64,000 nucleotides of DNA from positions 6,033,501-6,097,500 of the forward strand of contig NC_014391.1 in the NCBI RefSeq assembly GCF_000145235.1. The letters are read 5' to 3'. The notes beneath the pieces are model-generated. The model saw nothing but the letters and a program-made list of their open reading frames with translations. It was not told the DNA's origin and did no database searches. This DNA is from Micromonospora aurantiaca ATCC 27029. Lineage in GTDB: Bacteria > Actinomycetota > Actinomycetes > Mycobacteriales > Micromonosporaceae. A program made the translations under genes and the position numbers. Positions 18,729 through 26,620 of the stretch are shown piece by piece (positions within the stretch are counted from its first letter, which is position 1; each line of letters begins with the position of its first letter).

Positions 18729-19025
18729 ATGCAGCCCGGATACCCCCCGCAGCAGCCGCAGCAGATCGACAACAACATGACGATGTCCATCGTCGCGATC
18801 TTCCTGTTCTGGCCGCTCGCGATCCCGGCCATCATCAACGCGTCGAAGGTCAACCCGCTGATCCAGCAGGGTGACTACGCGGGCGCCCAAGCCGCCGCCG
18901 CCGAGTCCAAGAAGTGGTCCAAGTGGGCCCTCATCGTCGGCCTGATCTGGATCGGCATCATCGTGGTGGGATGTTGCCTCCTCGGCGGCCTTGCTGGTCT
19001 CGCCGGCAACAGCGGCAGCAACTGA
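18729..19025 (+). CDS. CD225/dispanin-family small membrane protein
   Basis: A 98-residue protein: short Pro/Gln N-terminus (MQPGYPPQQPQQIDNN), then MTMSIVAIFLFWPLAIPAIINASKV, a conserved re-entrant/first membrane segment, a polar loop with AGAQAAAAESKKWSKWA, and a second hydrophobic segment LIVGLIWIGIIVVGCCLL. This is the dispanin (CD225) layout. Bacterial members have no settled function. Clear ribosome binding site GAGGAG precedes it (18713-18718). It is followed by another small Pro/Gln-rich membrane protein, probably in one transcript. Confidence 0.85.
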   Translation: MQPGYPPQQPQQIDNNMTMSIVAIFLFWPLAIPAIINASKVNPLIQQGDYAGAQAAAAESKKWSKWALIVGLIWIGIIVVGCCLLGGLAGLAGNSGSN

Positions 19026-19059
19026 CCGACAACCCGAACCGATCTGAGGAGCACCAGAC

Positions 19060-19614
19060 ATGCAGCCCGGTTACCCCGGACAGGACCCGTACGGCCAGCA
19101 GCCGAACCAGGACCCGAACGCGCAGCCGCACGACCCGTACGCGCAGCCGCCGCAGGCCCCGCAGTACGGCCAGCAGCCCCCGTACGGGCAGCAGCCGCAG
19201 TACGGCCAGCAGCCGACCTCGGGCCAGCCGTACGGCCAGCCCACGTCGGGTCAGCCCGCCTACGGCCAGGACCCGTACGCGCAGCAGCAGCCGTACGGCG
19301 CCGCGCCGCAGTACCCGGCCGCCGGCTACCCCAGCGGCCCGGGGCAGGGCCAGAACAACACCATGGGGCTGGCCGGCATGATCGTCGGCATCGCGTCGAT
19401 CGTGCTCGGCCTGTGCTGCCCGCTGCTGGGCGTCCCGGCCGGCATCGTCGCCGTCGTCCTCGGCGTGCTGGGCCAGAAGAAGGTCCAGGCCGGTGAGGCC
19501 AGCAACGCCGGCCAGGCCCGGGCCGCCCTGATCTGCGGTGCCGTCGGCGTGGTCGTCGGCATCGTCAGCGCCATCGCGGGCGCGGCGATCAACATGAACA
19601 ACTTCGGCGCCTGA
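19060..19614 (+). CDS. DUF4190-type membrane protein with PYGQQ-repeat N-terminus
   Basis: A 184-residue protein. Residues 1-105 are a low-complexity tail built from repeats such as YGQQP, SGQPYG and DPYAQ; residues ~106-184 carry two hydrophobic segments (MGLAGMIVGIASIVLGLCCPLLG and AALICGAVGVVVGIVSAIAGAAI) separated by a QKKVQAGEASNAGQARA loop, the DUF4190 pattern. The tail probably faces the cytoplasm. Function unknown; it shares the MQPGYP start with its upstream neighbour. A GAGGAG ribosome binding site precedes the ATG. Confidence 0.85.
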   Translation: MQPGYPGQDPYGQQPNQDPNAQPHDPYAQPPQAPQYGQQPPYGQQPQYGQQPTSGQPYGQPTSGQPAYGQDPYAQQQPYGAAPQYPAAGYPSGPGQGQNNTMGLAGMIVGIASIVLGLCCPLLGVPAGIVAVVLGVLGQKKVQAGEASNAGQARAALICGAVGVVVGIVSAIAGAAINMNNFGA

Positions 19615-19626
19615 CCGGCGTCCGAC

Positions 19627-19658
19627 GAGGGGCGTCCACCATCCGGTGGGCGCCCCTC
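19627..19658. terminator. Bidirectional terminator hairpin
   Basis: GAGGGGCGTCCACC and GGTGGGCGCCCCTC form a 14-bp stem (one G-T pair) between two convergent genes. Confidence 0.75.
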
Positions 19659-19684
19659 TCGCGTTCCCGAGCCGCGCCGCGAGG

Positions 19685-21001
19685 TCAGCGGGGAGCCGGG
19701 GTGGCGCGGGGCGGAGGGGTCGGGCGGGTCAGCGTGCGGGTGGCGGCGGCACCGAGCGCCGCGCCCACCCCGATCACGAGCGTGGCCACCGCGGCCACCG
19801 CCCACGGTGACGGCCCGACCTCGGCGAGCCGGCCACCGCCGAGCGACCCGCCGGAGGCCGCCGCGAACAGCCCCAGCAGCGCGCCCGCGACCGGTCCGGC
19901 GAGCGCGGCCGGCAGCAGCAGCGCCGGCCAGCCCACCTCGGTGCGTTCCTCGGCCGCCACGCGCAGCAGCCGCCGGGCCAGCAGCCAGCCGGCCGCCATG
20001 GCGGCCAGCACCGGCACGGCCAGCAGCGCGCCACCGAGCCCGTCCATCGGGCCGCGCGGCAGGCCCGCCAGCAGCGGTACGGCCGGCAGCGCGCCCACGG
20101 AGACCTCACTCGTGCGGACGGCGGTGTCGGTGCCGACCGCGAACCCGGGGCCGAGCAGGTAGCTCGCCGACCAGGCGGTCGCGTTCGGCGCGTAGGCGAG
20201 GCTGACCAGTGTGATGCCCGCCTGACCGGCCACCCCGGTCCGGTACGCCCCGATCATGTCGGCCGCGTCGCCGCCACCGGTGGCCACCGCCAGCCCGGCC
20301 GCACCGGCACCCGCGCCGCACAGCAGCAGCGCCGCCACCAGTCCGGTACGCAGACCGTCGCGCACCGGCGGTGGGCAGCGCTCGGCCAGCAGCGCCCAGA
20401 CACCTGTGGTGCGCAGCGCGCCGACCAGGGCGGCGGGTACGCCGAACGCGGCGAACGTGAGCGCGGCGGTGACCGGGGAGACCCGCAGGCCGCCCGCGTC
20501 GACAGCGAACGCGGCGAGTGCGCCGAGCAGCGCGTACCCGATGCCGACGGCGACCGCGACGGTGAGCGCCTGGCGGGGTGAGCCGGCCCCGCGCGCGCCG
20601 ACGGCCCGGCTGACGTGCACCCCGGCGCGGGTGAGCCGCCAGACGACGAGCGCGCTCAGCGCGAGCGGCGCCAGGCCGAGCGGCCCGGCGGTGGTCTGCA
20701 ACGGCACCCCGTGCCCGAGCAGCCAGCCGGCCAGGCCGGCGCGCAACGCGCCGCCGAACGATCCGGCGTCCTCGCTGAGCTGGGCGAGGCCCAGCACGGC
20801 GGACACCGGCAGCCAGGAGGTCAGCGCCGCCCAGAGCGCGGCCACCCCGGCGGCGACCGGCAGCGGGGCCCGGCTGCGGGGCTCCTCACCCGATCGGGGT
20901 GCGGGCACCCGCGCGGCCGGGCGGGCACGGCCGGGCGGCCGGGCGCCGGCGGGGGGACCGGTGGCCGGACGGCGGGGCTGGTCAGGGGTGACGCGTGACA
21001 T
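19685..21001 (-). CDS. DUF6350 polytopic membrane protein
   Basis: A 438-residue protein with a Pro/Arg-rich cytoplasmic N-terminus (about 50 residues) and roughly ten hydrophobic segments. The pattern SYLLGPGFAVGTDTAV, with a following cluster of Pro/Leu-rich helices, is characteristic of DUF6350, a family found near purN/purH and sucCD in actinobacteria. Mycobacterial members in this position have been linked to cell division (PerM); that role is only an inference here. Not part of an obvious operon; the next upstream gene is divergent. Confidence 0.8.
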   Translation of the reverse strand: MSRVTPDQPRRPATGPPAGARPPGRARPAARVPAPRSGEEPRSRAPLPVAAGVAALWAALTSWLPVSAVLGLAQLSEDAGSFGGALRAGLAGWLLGHGVPLQTTAGPLGLAPLALSALVVWRLTRAGVHVSRAVGARGAGSPRQALTVAVAVGIGYALLGALAAFAVDAGGLRVSPVTAALTFAAFGVPAALVGALRTTGVWALLAERCPPPVRDGLRTGLVAALLLCGAGAGAAGLAVATGGGDAADMIGAYRTGVAGQAGITLVSLAYAPNATAWSASYLLGPGFAVGTDTAVRTSEVSVGALPAVPLLAGLPRGPMDGLGGALLAVPVLAAMAAGWLLARRLLRVAAEERTEVGWPALLLPAALAGPVAGALLGLFAAASGGSLGGGRLAEVGPSPWAVAAVATLVIGVGAALGAAATRTLTRPTPPPRATPAPR

Positions 21002-21159
21002 CGTGTCTACTCTGGCACGCCGCGGGAAGGACGGCAGTCCGATACCGGGTCGGCAGCGTGGCGAGTTCGCCGAACCCCGGTCCCGCGGTGGTGATCCGGT
21101 CTAGCCTCGGCCTCAGACGCGACCGTTCCCGTCGCGGCGCCGACCGCTCGGAGGAAGCC

Positions 21160-21429
21160 GTGCACGCTCCGTATCCGCCGCCCCCGCCGCCACCGGCCGT
21201 CGGCCGGGACCGGACCACGCTCTGGGGCGTCCTCGGCATCGTCTTCGGCCTGCTCTGCTGCGGGATCCTGGGCATCGTCTTCGGCGCGCTGTCGATCCGC
21301 GACGCCCGGCGCAACGGCCGGTCGCAGTTGCTCGGCTGGCTGGCCATCGCGTTCGGCGTGATCAACATCGTCGCCAGCGCCATCGTGCGCGCCCGGGGCA
21401 ACTCGTACTACCCGTACTGGTATCGCTGA
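21160..21429 (+). CDS. Small DUF4190-type membrane protein
   Basis: An 89-residue protein with a short proline-rich N-terminus (HAPYPPPPPPPAVG) and two hydrophobic segments (LWGVLGIVFGLLCCGILGIVFGALS and LLGWLAIAFGVINIVASAIV) around SIRDARRNGRSQ. The GTG at 21160 is chosen because GGAGGA lies at 21150-21155. It resembles the DUF4190 protein at 19060-19614 without the long tail. Function unknown. Confidence 0.8.
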   Translation: MHAPYPPPPPPPAVGRDRTTLWGVLGIVFGLLCCGILGIVFGALSIRDARRNGRSQLLGWLAIAFGVINIVASAIVRARGNSYYPYWYR

Positions 21430-21432
21430 ACG

Positions 21433-21468
21433 CGAGGGGGCCGACCGGTTCCCCGGTCGACCCCCTCG
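21433..21468. terminator. Bidirectional terminator hairpin before sucD
   Basis: CGAGGGGGCCGACCGG pairs with CCGGTCGACCCCCTCG around TTCC (one G-T pair) between the convergent small-protein gene and sucD. Confidence 0.75.
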
Positions 21469-21485
21469 ACACGTCGCTCGGCCGC

Positions 21486-22373
21486 TCAGCGGCCGGACAT
21501 GATCTCCCGCATCAGGTTGGCGGTCTCGGTCGGGGTCTTGCCGACCTTGACGCCCACCGCCTCCAGCGCCGCCTTCTTGGCGTCGGCGGTGCCCGCCGAG
21601 CCCGAGATGATCGCGCCGGCGTGGCCCATGGTCTTGCCGGGCGGGGCGGTGAAGCCGGCGATGTAGCCGACCACCGGCTTGGTGACGTTGGCCTTGATGA
21701 ACTCGGCCGCCCGCTCCTCGGCGTCGCCGCCGATCTCACCGATCATGACGATCGCGTCGGTCTCCGGGTCCGCCTCGAAGGCGGCCAGGGCGTCGATGTG
21801 GGTGGTGCCGATGATCGGGTCACCGCCGATGCCGACGCAGGTGGAGAAGCCGATGTCGCGCAGCTCGTACATCATCTGGTAGGTCAGCGTGCCGCTCTTG
21901 CTGACCAGGCCGATCCGGCCGGAGCCGGTGATGTCGGCCGGGATGATGCCGGCGTTCGACGCGCCCGGCGAGGCGATGCCCGGGCAGTTCGGGCCGATGA
22001 TCCGGGTGCGCTCGCCCTGGGCCCGGTTGTACGCCCAGAACGCGGCGGTGTCGTGCACCGGCACGCCCTCGGTGATCACCACGGCCAGGTCGATGCCGGC
22101 GTCGATCGCCTCGACCACGGCGGCCTTGGTGAACTGCGGCGGCACGAAGATGACGGTGACGTCCGCGCCGGTCTCCTTCATCGCGTCCGCGACGGAGGCG
22201 AAGACGGGCAGCTCGGTGCCGTCGAAGTCGACGGTCGTGCCGGCCTTGCGCGGGTTCACGCCGCCGACCACGTTGGTGCCGGCGGCGAGCATCCGCCGGG
22301 TGTGCTTGGAGCCCTCGGAACCGGTCATCCCCTGCACGATGACCTTGGAGTCCTTGGTCAGCCAGATAGCCAT
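21486..22373 (-). CDS. sucD: Succinyl-CoA ligase, alpha subunit
   Basis: A 295-residue subunit of succinyl-CoA synthetase (TCA cycle, substrate-level phosphorylation). The CoA-binding N-terminus ([19 protein letters not shown]), [13 protein letters not shown] and [13 protein letters not shown] precede the phospho-histidine loop, seen as [19 protein letters not shown] (active His in GHAGA). It starts two bases after the sucC stop, so both subunits are made from one mRNA. Confidence 0.96.
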   Translation of the reverse strand: MAIWLTKDSKVIVQGMTGSEGSKHTRRMLAAGTNVVGGVNPRKAGTTVDFDGTELPVFASVADAMKETGADVTVIFVPPQFTKAAVVEAIDAGIDLAVVITEGVPVHDTAAFWAYNRAQGERTRIIGPNCPGIASPGASNAGIIPADITGSGRIGLVSKSGTLTYQMMYELRDIGFSTCVGIGGDPIIGTTHIDALAAFEADPETDAIVMIGEIGGDAEERAAEFIKANVTKPVVGYIAGFTAPPGKTMGHAGAIISGSAGTADAKKAALEAVGVKVGKTPTETANLMREIMSGR

Positions 22374-22375
22374 TG

Positions 22376-23554
22376 TCAGACCCCCGCAGCTGCCAGCTCG
22401 GCGGCCCGCTCGGCCGCGCCGTCCATGGTGTCGACCCGCTGGATCAGCGGGTTCGCCGCGCCGTCGAGGATCGCCCGGCCGGCCTCGGCGTTGTTGCCGT
22501 CGAGGCGCACGACGAGCGGCTTGGTGGCCTTCTCGCCGCGCTGCTCCAGCAGCGCCAGCGCCTGCACGATGCCGTTGGCGACCGCGTCACAGGCGGTGAT
22601 GCCGCCGAAGACGTTGACGAAGACGCTCTTGACCGACGGGTCGGACAGGACGATCTCCAGGCCGTTCGCCATCACCTCGGCGCTCGCGCCGCCGCCGATG
22701 TCGAGGAAGTTGGCCGGCTTGACGCCGCCGTGCCGCTCGCCCGCGTACGCGACCACGTCGAGCGTGGACATGACCAGGCCCGCGCCGTTACCGATGATGC
22801 CGACCTCGCCGTCGAGCTTGACGTAGTTGAGGTCCTTGGCCTTCGCGGCCTGCTCCAGCGGGTCCACCGACGCCTGGTCGACCAGGGCCTCGTGGTCCGG
22901 GTGCCGGAACCCGGCGTTCTCGTCCAGGGTGACCTTGGCGTCCAGGAGCAGCAGCTTGCCGTCCTTGGTCGTGGCCAGCGGGTTCACCTCGACGAGCGTG
23001 GCGTCCTCGGCCACGAACGCCTGCCACAGCTTGACCGCGACCTCGACCACCTGGTCGGCGATCTCGGCCGGGAAGCCGGCCGCGGTGACGATCTCGCGCG
23101 CCTTGGCCTCGTCCACGCCGGTGTTGGCGTCGATCGGCGCCTTCACGACCCGCTCCGGGGTCTCGGCCGCGACCTGCTCGATGTCCATACCGCCGGCCAC
23201 GCTGGCGATGCAGAGGAAGGTGCGGTTCGCCCGGTCGAGCAGGTACGAGAAGTAGTACTCCTCGGCCACGTCCGCGGTCACGGTGATCATGACCTTGTGG
23301 ACGGTGTGACCCTTGATGTCCATGCCGAGGATGTCGGTGGCCCGGGCCACCGTCTCCTCCGCGCCCTCGGCCAGCTTCACGCCGCCGGCCTTGCCGCGGC
23401 CACCGACCTTCACCTGCGCCTTGACGACCACCCGGCCGCCGAGGCGTTCGGCGATCGCGCGGGCCTCCTCCGGGGTAGTGGCGACGCCGCCGGCGAGCAC
23501 GGGCAAGCCGTGCCGCTCGAACAGGTCCCGCCCCTGGTACTCGTACAGGTCCAC
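22376..23554 (-). CDS. sucC: Succinyl-CoA ligase, beta subunit
   Basis: A 392-residue ATP-grasp subunit. [20 protein letters not shown] opens the ATP-grasp fold, [20 protein letters not shown] binds nucleotide, VEVNPLA and [14 protein letters not shown] mark the metal site, and [19 protein letters not shown] forms the subunit contact. The start is GTG at 23554. Candidate promoter elements and a palindrome lie 70-130 bases upstream. Confidence 0.96.
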   Translation of the reverse strand: MDLYEYQGRDLFERHGLPVLAGGVATTPEEARAIAERLGGRVVVKAQVKVGGRGKAGGVKLAEGAEETVARATDILGMDIKGHTVHKVMITVTADVAEEYYFSYLLDRANRTFLCIASVAGGMDIEQVAAETPERVVKAPIDANTGVDEAKAREIVTAAGFPAEIADQVVEVAVKLWQAFVAEDATLVEVNPLATTKDGKLLLLDAKVTLDENAGFRHPDHEALVDQASVDPLEQAAKAKDLNYVKLDGEVGIIGNGAGLVMSTLDVVAYAGERHGGVKPANFLDIGGGASAEVMANGLEIVLSDPSVKSVFVNVFGGITACDAVANGIVQALALLEQRGEKATKPLVVRLDGNNAEAGRAILDGAANPLIQRVDTMDGAAERAAELAAAGV

Positions 23555-24008
23555 GATTGCGCGTCCCGTCCCGTCTCCGCGGCGCGCCGTCGCGCCGCCA
23601 CCAGCTTCGGAAAATCAGTTTGACGCCTGTCATCAGATGAGACAGGCCATTTGCCGCAGCCTAACGAGATGGGAACGGGCGGCAACCGAGCGGGTGCGGG
23701 GTGTGCGGTAATGCACAGACCGGGGTCGGCCGGGCCGATCACTGCGGCGCCGGCGCACGGGGGCGTCAGCCGTCCGGGGGATGTCCGGGCCCGGGCGTAA
23801 CCGCCCGTCGGGGGCGTCGTTGAGTGTGATGTCGGCGCGCTGGTCAAGCGCGGCGACGGGAGCGGCCGATGCCCTGTCGGTCGAGGGGTGGCGGCGGGGC
23901 ATCGTGCATAGAGGGGCCGGGCGTGTGAGGGGTGCGTCCGGCCCCTCCCCCGTGCCCGGAGCCGGAAACGCGGGGGCCGGGCACGCAGGGGCCGGGAACC
24001 GGGCGGGG
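23555..24008. promoter_or_regulatory. sucCD promoter region with imperfect palindrome
   Basis: No gene is supported in these 454 bases. On the minus strand, TTGCCG (complement at 23680-23685), a 16-base spacer and TAGGCT (complement at 23658-23663) form a plausible sigma-70-type promoter for sucC. Just downstream of the predicted start, 23625-23647 holds GCCTGTC...GACAGGC, a possible operator or 5' hairpin. The segment 23700-24008 is featureless GC-rich sequence. Confidence 0.4.
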
Positions 24009-24413
24009 TCAGCCGACCGGCTGGGCGACGTTCTCCCGCACCCACTCGACGATCGAGCCGGTGGTGGCGCCCGGGGTGAAGATCTTCGCGACGCCGAGCC
24101 GCTCCAGCTCCGGGATGTCGGCCTCGGGGATGATGCCGCCGCCGAACACCACGATGTCGGTGGCGTCCCGCTCGGTGAGCAGTTCGACGACGCGCTTGAA
24201 CAGCGTCATGTGCGCGCCCGAGAGCACCGACAGGCCGACCGCGTCCGCGTCCTCCTGGATGGCGGTCTCGACGATCTGCTCGGGCGTCTGGTGCAGGCCG
24301 GTGTAGATGACCTCCATGCCCGCGTCACGCAGGGCGCGGGCGACCACCTTCGCCCCCCGGTCGTGGCCGTCCAGGCCGGGCTTCGCGACGACGACCCGGA
24401 TACGAGAGCTCAT
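24009..24413 (-). CDS. Cobalamin (B12)-binding domain protein
   Basis: A 134-residue stand-alone B12-binding domain related to the C-terminal part of methylmalonyl-CoA mutase. The base-off/His-on motif is visible as [18 protein letters not shown] (DxHxxG), followed by LSVLSGAH and [11 protein letters not shown], which line the corrin nucleotide tail. The ATG at 24413 is preceded by AAAGGTG. In actinobacteria such proteins are small subunits of acyl-CoA mutases; the partner is not in the window. Location near sucCD, whose substrate succinyl-CoA is a mutase product, is suggestive only. Confidence 0.88.
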   Translation of the reverse strand: MSSRIRVVVAKPGLDGHDRGAKVVARALRDAGMEVIYTGLHQTPEQIVETAIQEDADAVGLSVLSGAHMTLFKRVVELLTERDATDIVVFGGGIIPEADIPELERLGVAKIFTPGATTGSIVEWVRENVAQPVG

Positions 24414-24815
24414 CTGCGCACACCTTTCACCGGCACTCCTGACCTGAACGAACGGTAACCCGGCCGGACCGGAGGCGGGAAGCCGGGCCGGACCTTCCCA
24501 CATACGAGCCGCCCCACTACCGCCCACCCGGGTACGCGGAAAGCCGGACACCTCCGCCGTTCGGTCACTGTCCGCGACGAATGGGCAGTCGACATACCAT
24601 CCGACCGGCGGCACGAGCTATGACAAGGTTGGATGGAATTGGACATAACGAATCACCATTTCGGCGCTTCGGCTTGTGACAGGAGTGGCGGTTGGCTAAC
24701 GTGTCCACGGTTGTCATCAGGTCCACGGACGGGTGACGACGCGGCACCGGAGGTTCGACCGAGCTTCACCGAACGGTCCGGAGTCGCATCGGATCCCCGA
24801 CAACGGAGGGTGTGC
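24414..24815. promoter_or_regulatory. Divergent promoter region upstream of the first M23 peptidase
   Basis: A well-formed plus-strand promoter is present: TTGTGA (24674-24679), 17-base spacer, TAACGT (24697-24702), predicting a ~107-base 5' leader. I looked for the c-di-AMP (ydaO) riboswitch that often precedes actinobacterial wall hydrolases and did not find its conserved blocks. No gene is supported in the region. Confidence 0.5.
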
Positions 24816-25526
24816 GTGCGCCAGCGCCTGTCGTCTGAGCCCGATCGCTATCGCGGCCGCCGCCGCGTACCCACCCCCCCGCGGAGCCGCTACGCCGCGG
24901 TGGTCACCACCGCCTTCGTCGGCGCCGGCATCGTCGCCATCGGCGCGAACGCCCTCCCCGACGCCAAGAGCGTCAGCCCGTCGGTCCTCGACGAGCTCCG
25001 GCAGGCCTCGGTCGCCAGCCAGGACGCCGCCGCCCGCGCCGACAGCGCGGAGCGCCCGTCCCGTGCCGACCGCTCCGACAGCAAGGCCGCCGAGCAGGAC
25101 CCGTGGCTCCTGCCGCTGCACGGCTACGACTTCAAGTCCCCCTACGGCATGCGGTGGGGCAAGCTGCACACCGGCATCGACCTGGTCGCCCCGGAGGGCA
25201 CGCCCTACAAGGCGGTCCACGCCGGCACCGTCACCAAGGCCGGCTGGTTCGGCGGCTACGGCTACGCCGTCATCGTCCAGCACTCCGACGGCAGCGAGGC
25301 CATCTACGGCCACTCCTCCGCGGTGACGGTCAAGGAGGGCCAGGAGGTGAAGGCCGGCGACCAGCTCGGCCTGGTCGGCAACACCGGCCACTCCTACGGC
25401 TCCCACCTGCACCTGGAGATCCATGTCAAGGGCCAGCCGCAGGACCCGGTGGCGTTCCTCAAGGATCGCGGAGTGGACATTCAGCTCGAAGTCGAGGCAG
25501 TTTACAGCGACGTAGCCGCGTCCTGA
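24816..25526 (+). CDS. M23-family peptidoglycan endopeptidase, membrane-anchored
   Basis: A 236-residue protein with a basic N-terminus, one membrane segment (YAAVVTTAFVGAGIVAIGANAL), a charged Asp/Ala/Arg linker and a C-terminal LytM domain. Zinc ligands are visible in HTGIDL (HxxxD) and SHLHLEIH (HxH). Members cut peptide cross-links in peptidoglycan or activate other hydrolases. The GTG at 24816 is used because GGAGGG (24805-24810) precedes it. A second M23 gene follows 260 bases downstream. Confidence 0.88.
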   Translation: MRQRLSSEPDRYRGRRRVPTPPRSRYAAVVTTAFVGAGIVAIGANALPDAKSVSPSVLDELRQASVASQDAAARADSAERPSRADRSDSKAAEQDPWLLPLHGYDFKSPYGMRWGKLHTGIDLVAPEGTPYKAVHAGTVTKAGWFGGYGYAVIVQHSDGSEAIYGHSSAVTVKEGQEVKAGDQLGLVGNTGHSYGSHLHLEIHVKGQPQDPVAFLKDRGVDIQLEVEAVYSDVAAS

Positions 25527-25788
25527 CGCTCCGTACCGCCCCGTCACCGCCCGGACCGCACGGTCCGGGCGGTTTCGTCTGTGCCGATGTCTGCCACGTC
25601 ACACCGGCCGGTGTGAGCGGGAGCACATCGCCGAATGATCGTCTCTTCGACCGAACCGGCCGACCGGTCCGAAACCGGACGCGCGGTGGCGGCGCGGGCC
25701 ACCGCCTCCGCACCCCCGATACCCGCTGCGACCTGCACCGACACCAGTATTTCGAGGTCACGTGCCCCTCGAACCGATGAAGGATCCC

Positions 25789-26550
25789 GTGCAGCACAGC
25801 AGCCCCACCCCGGACAACGCTCCCGCCCGGCACCGGCGCCCGCGCCGCGCCCGGCGCACCGTTTACGTGGTCACCGGCGCGGTGGCCCTGCTCGGCCTCG
25901 GCATCGGCGGCGTGGTCGTCACCACCGCCCCGTCCGACCCGACGCCGGCCGCCGTCGACCTCGGCGTAGCGGCCCGCGCCGACGACGCCGACCGCGCCGA
26001 CCGTTCGGCCCGCGAGCCGGTCACCCCGTCCGCCGTACCGGCCAGCCCGTCGCCGAGCCCGAGCGCGAGCGCGACCAGCCCGGCACCGAAGAAGACGGCG
26101 ACGGCGAAACCCAAGCCGAAGCCGAAGAAGACGACAGTGGCGAAGAAGCCCACCTGGGTCATCCCGATGAAGGGCGCCGACATCACGTCGTGCTACGGGC
26201 CCCGCTGGGGCACCCAGCACGCCGGCATCGACTTCGCCATGCCGGCCGGCACGCCGATCCACGCCGCCGCAGCGGGCACCGTGGTCAAGGCCGGTGACGT
26301 GGGCGACGGCTACGGCGTCTCGGTCTTCATCGACCACCACAACGGCTACCTGACCCACTACGCCCACCAGAGCCGGCTCGCCGTCGGCGTCGGCGACACG
26401 GTCAAGGCCGGTCAGGTCATCGGGTACGAGGGCTCCACCGGCGACTCCACCGGCCCGCACCTGCACTTCGAGGTGCACCAGGGCGCGATGTGGAACCAGA
26501 TCGACCCGGCGCCGTTCCTGCGTGCCCGGGGCATCGGCGTGGCCTGCTGA
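25789..26550 (+). CDS. M23-family peptidoglycan endopeptidase with Lys/Pro-rich linker
   Basis: A 253-residue protein: basic N-terminus, membrane segment (TVYVVTGAVALLGLGIGGVVVTT), a Ser/Pro then Lys/Pro linker (SPSPSASATSPAPKKTATAK) and a LytM domain with HAGIDFAMPAG (HxxxD) and GPHLHFEVH (HxH). Same layout as the upstream M23 protein, so likely a functional pair. I prefer GTG 25789 because AAGGA lies four bases before it; ATG 25777 would add four residues. Confidence 0.85.
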   Translation: MQHSSPTPDNAPARHRRPRRARRTVYVVTGAVALLGLGIGGVVVTTAPSDPTPAAVDLGVAARADDADRADRSAREPVTPSAVPASPSPSPSASATSPAPKKTATAKPKPKPKKTTVAKKPTWVIPMKGADITSCYGPRWGTQHAGIDFAMPAGTPIHAAAAGTVVKAGDVGDGYGVSVFIDHHNGYLTHYAHQSRLAVGVGDTVKAGQVIGYEGSTGDSTGPHLHFEVHQGAMWNQIDPAPFLRARGIGVAC

Positions 26551-26569
26551 CGCAGTGGTCCACCGGCGT

Positions 26570-26594
26570 GGCCGGGCCGGTCTCCAGCCCGGCC
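26570..26594. terminator. Hairpin between M23 gene and pcrA
   Basis: GGCCGGGC and GCCCGGCC form an 8-bp stem around a 9-base loop between two convergent genes; no T-tract. Confidence 0.5.
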
Positions 26595-26620
26595 GCGCCT
26601 GCGGTCCGTCCGCCTGACGC

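Noticed and set aside
24703-24815. c-di-AMP (ydaO) riboswitch before the M23 peptidase
   Set aside because: Common in front of actinobacterial wall hydrolases, but the conserved blocks and pseudoknot segments of that riboswitch are not recognisable here.
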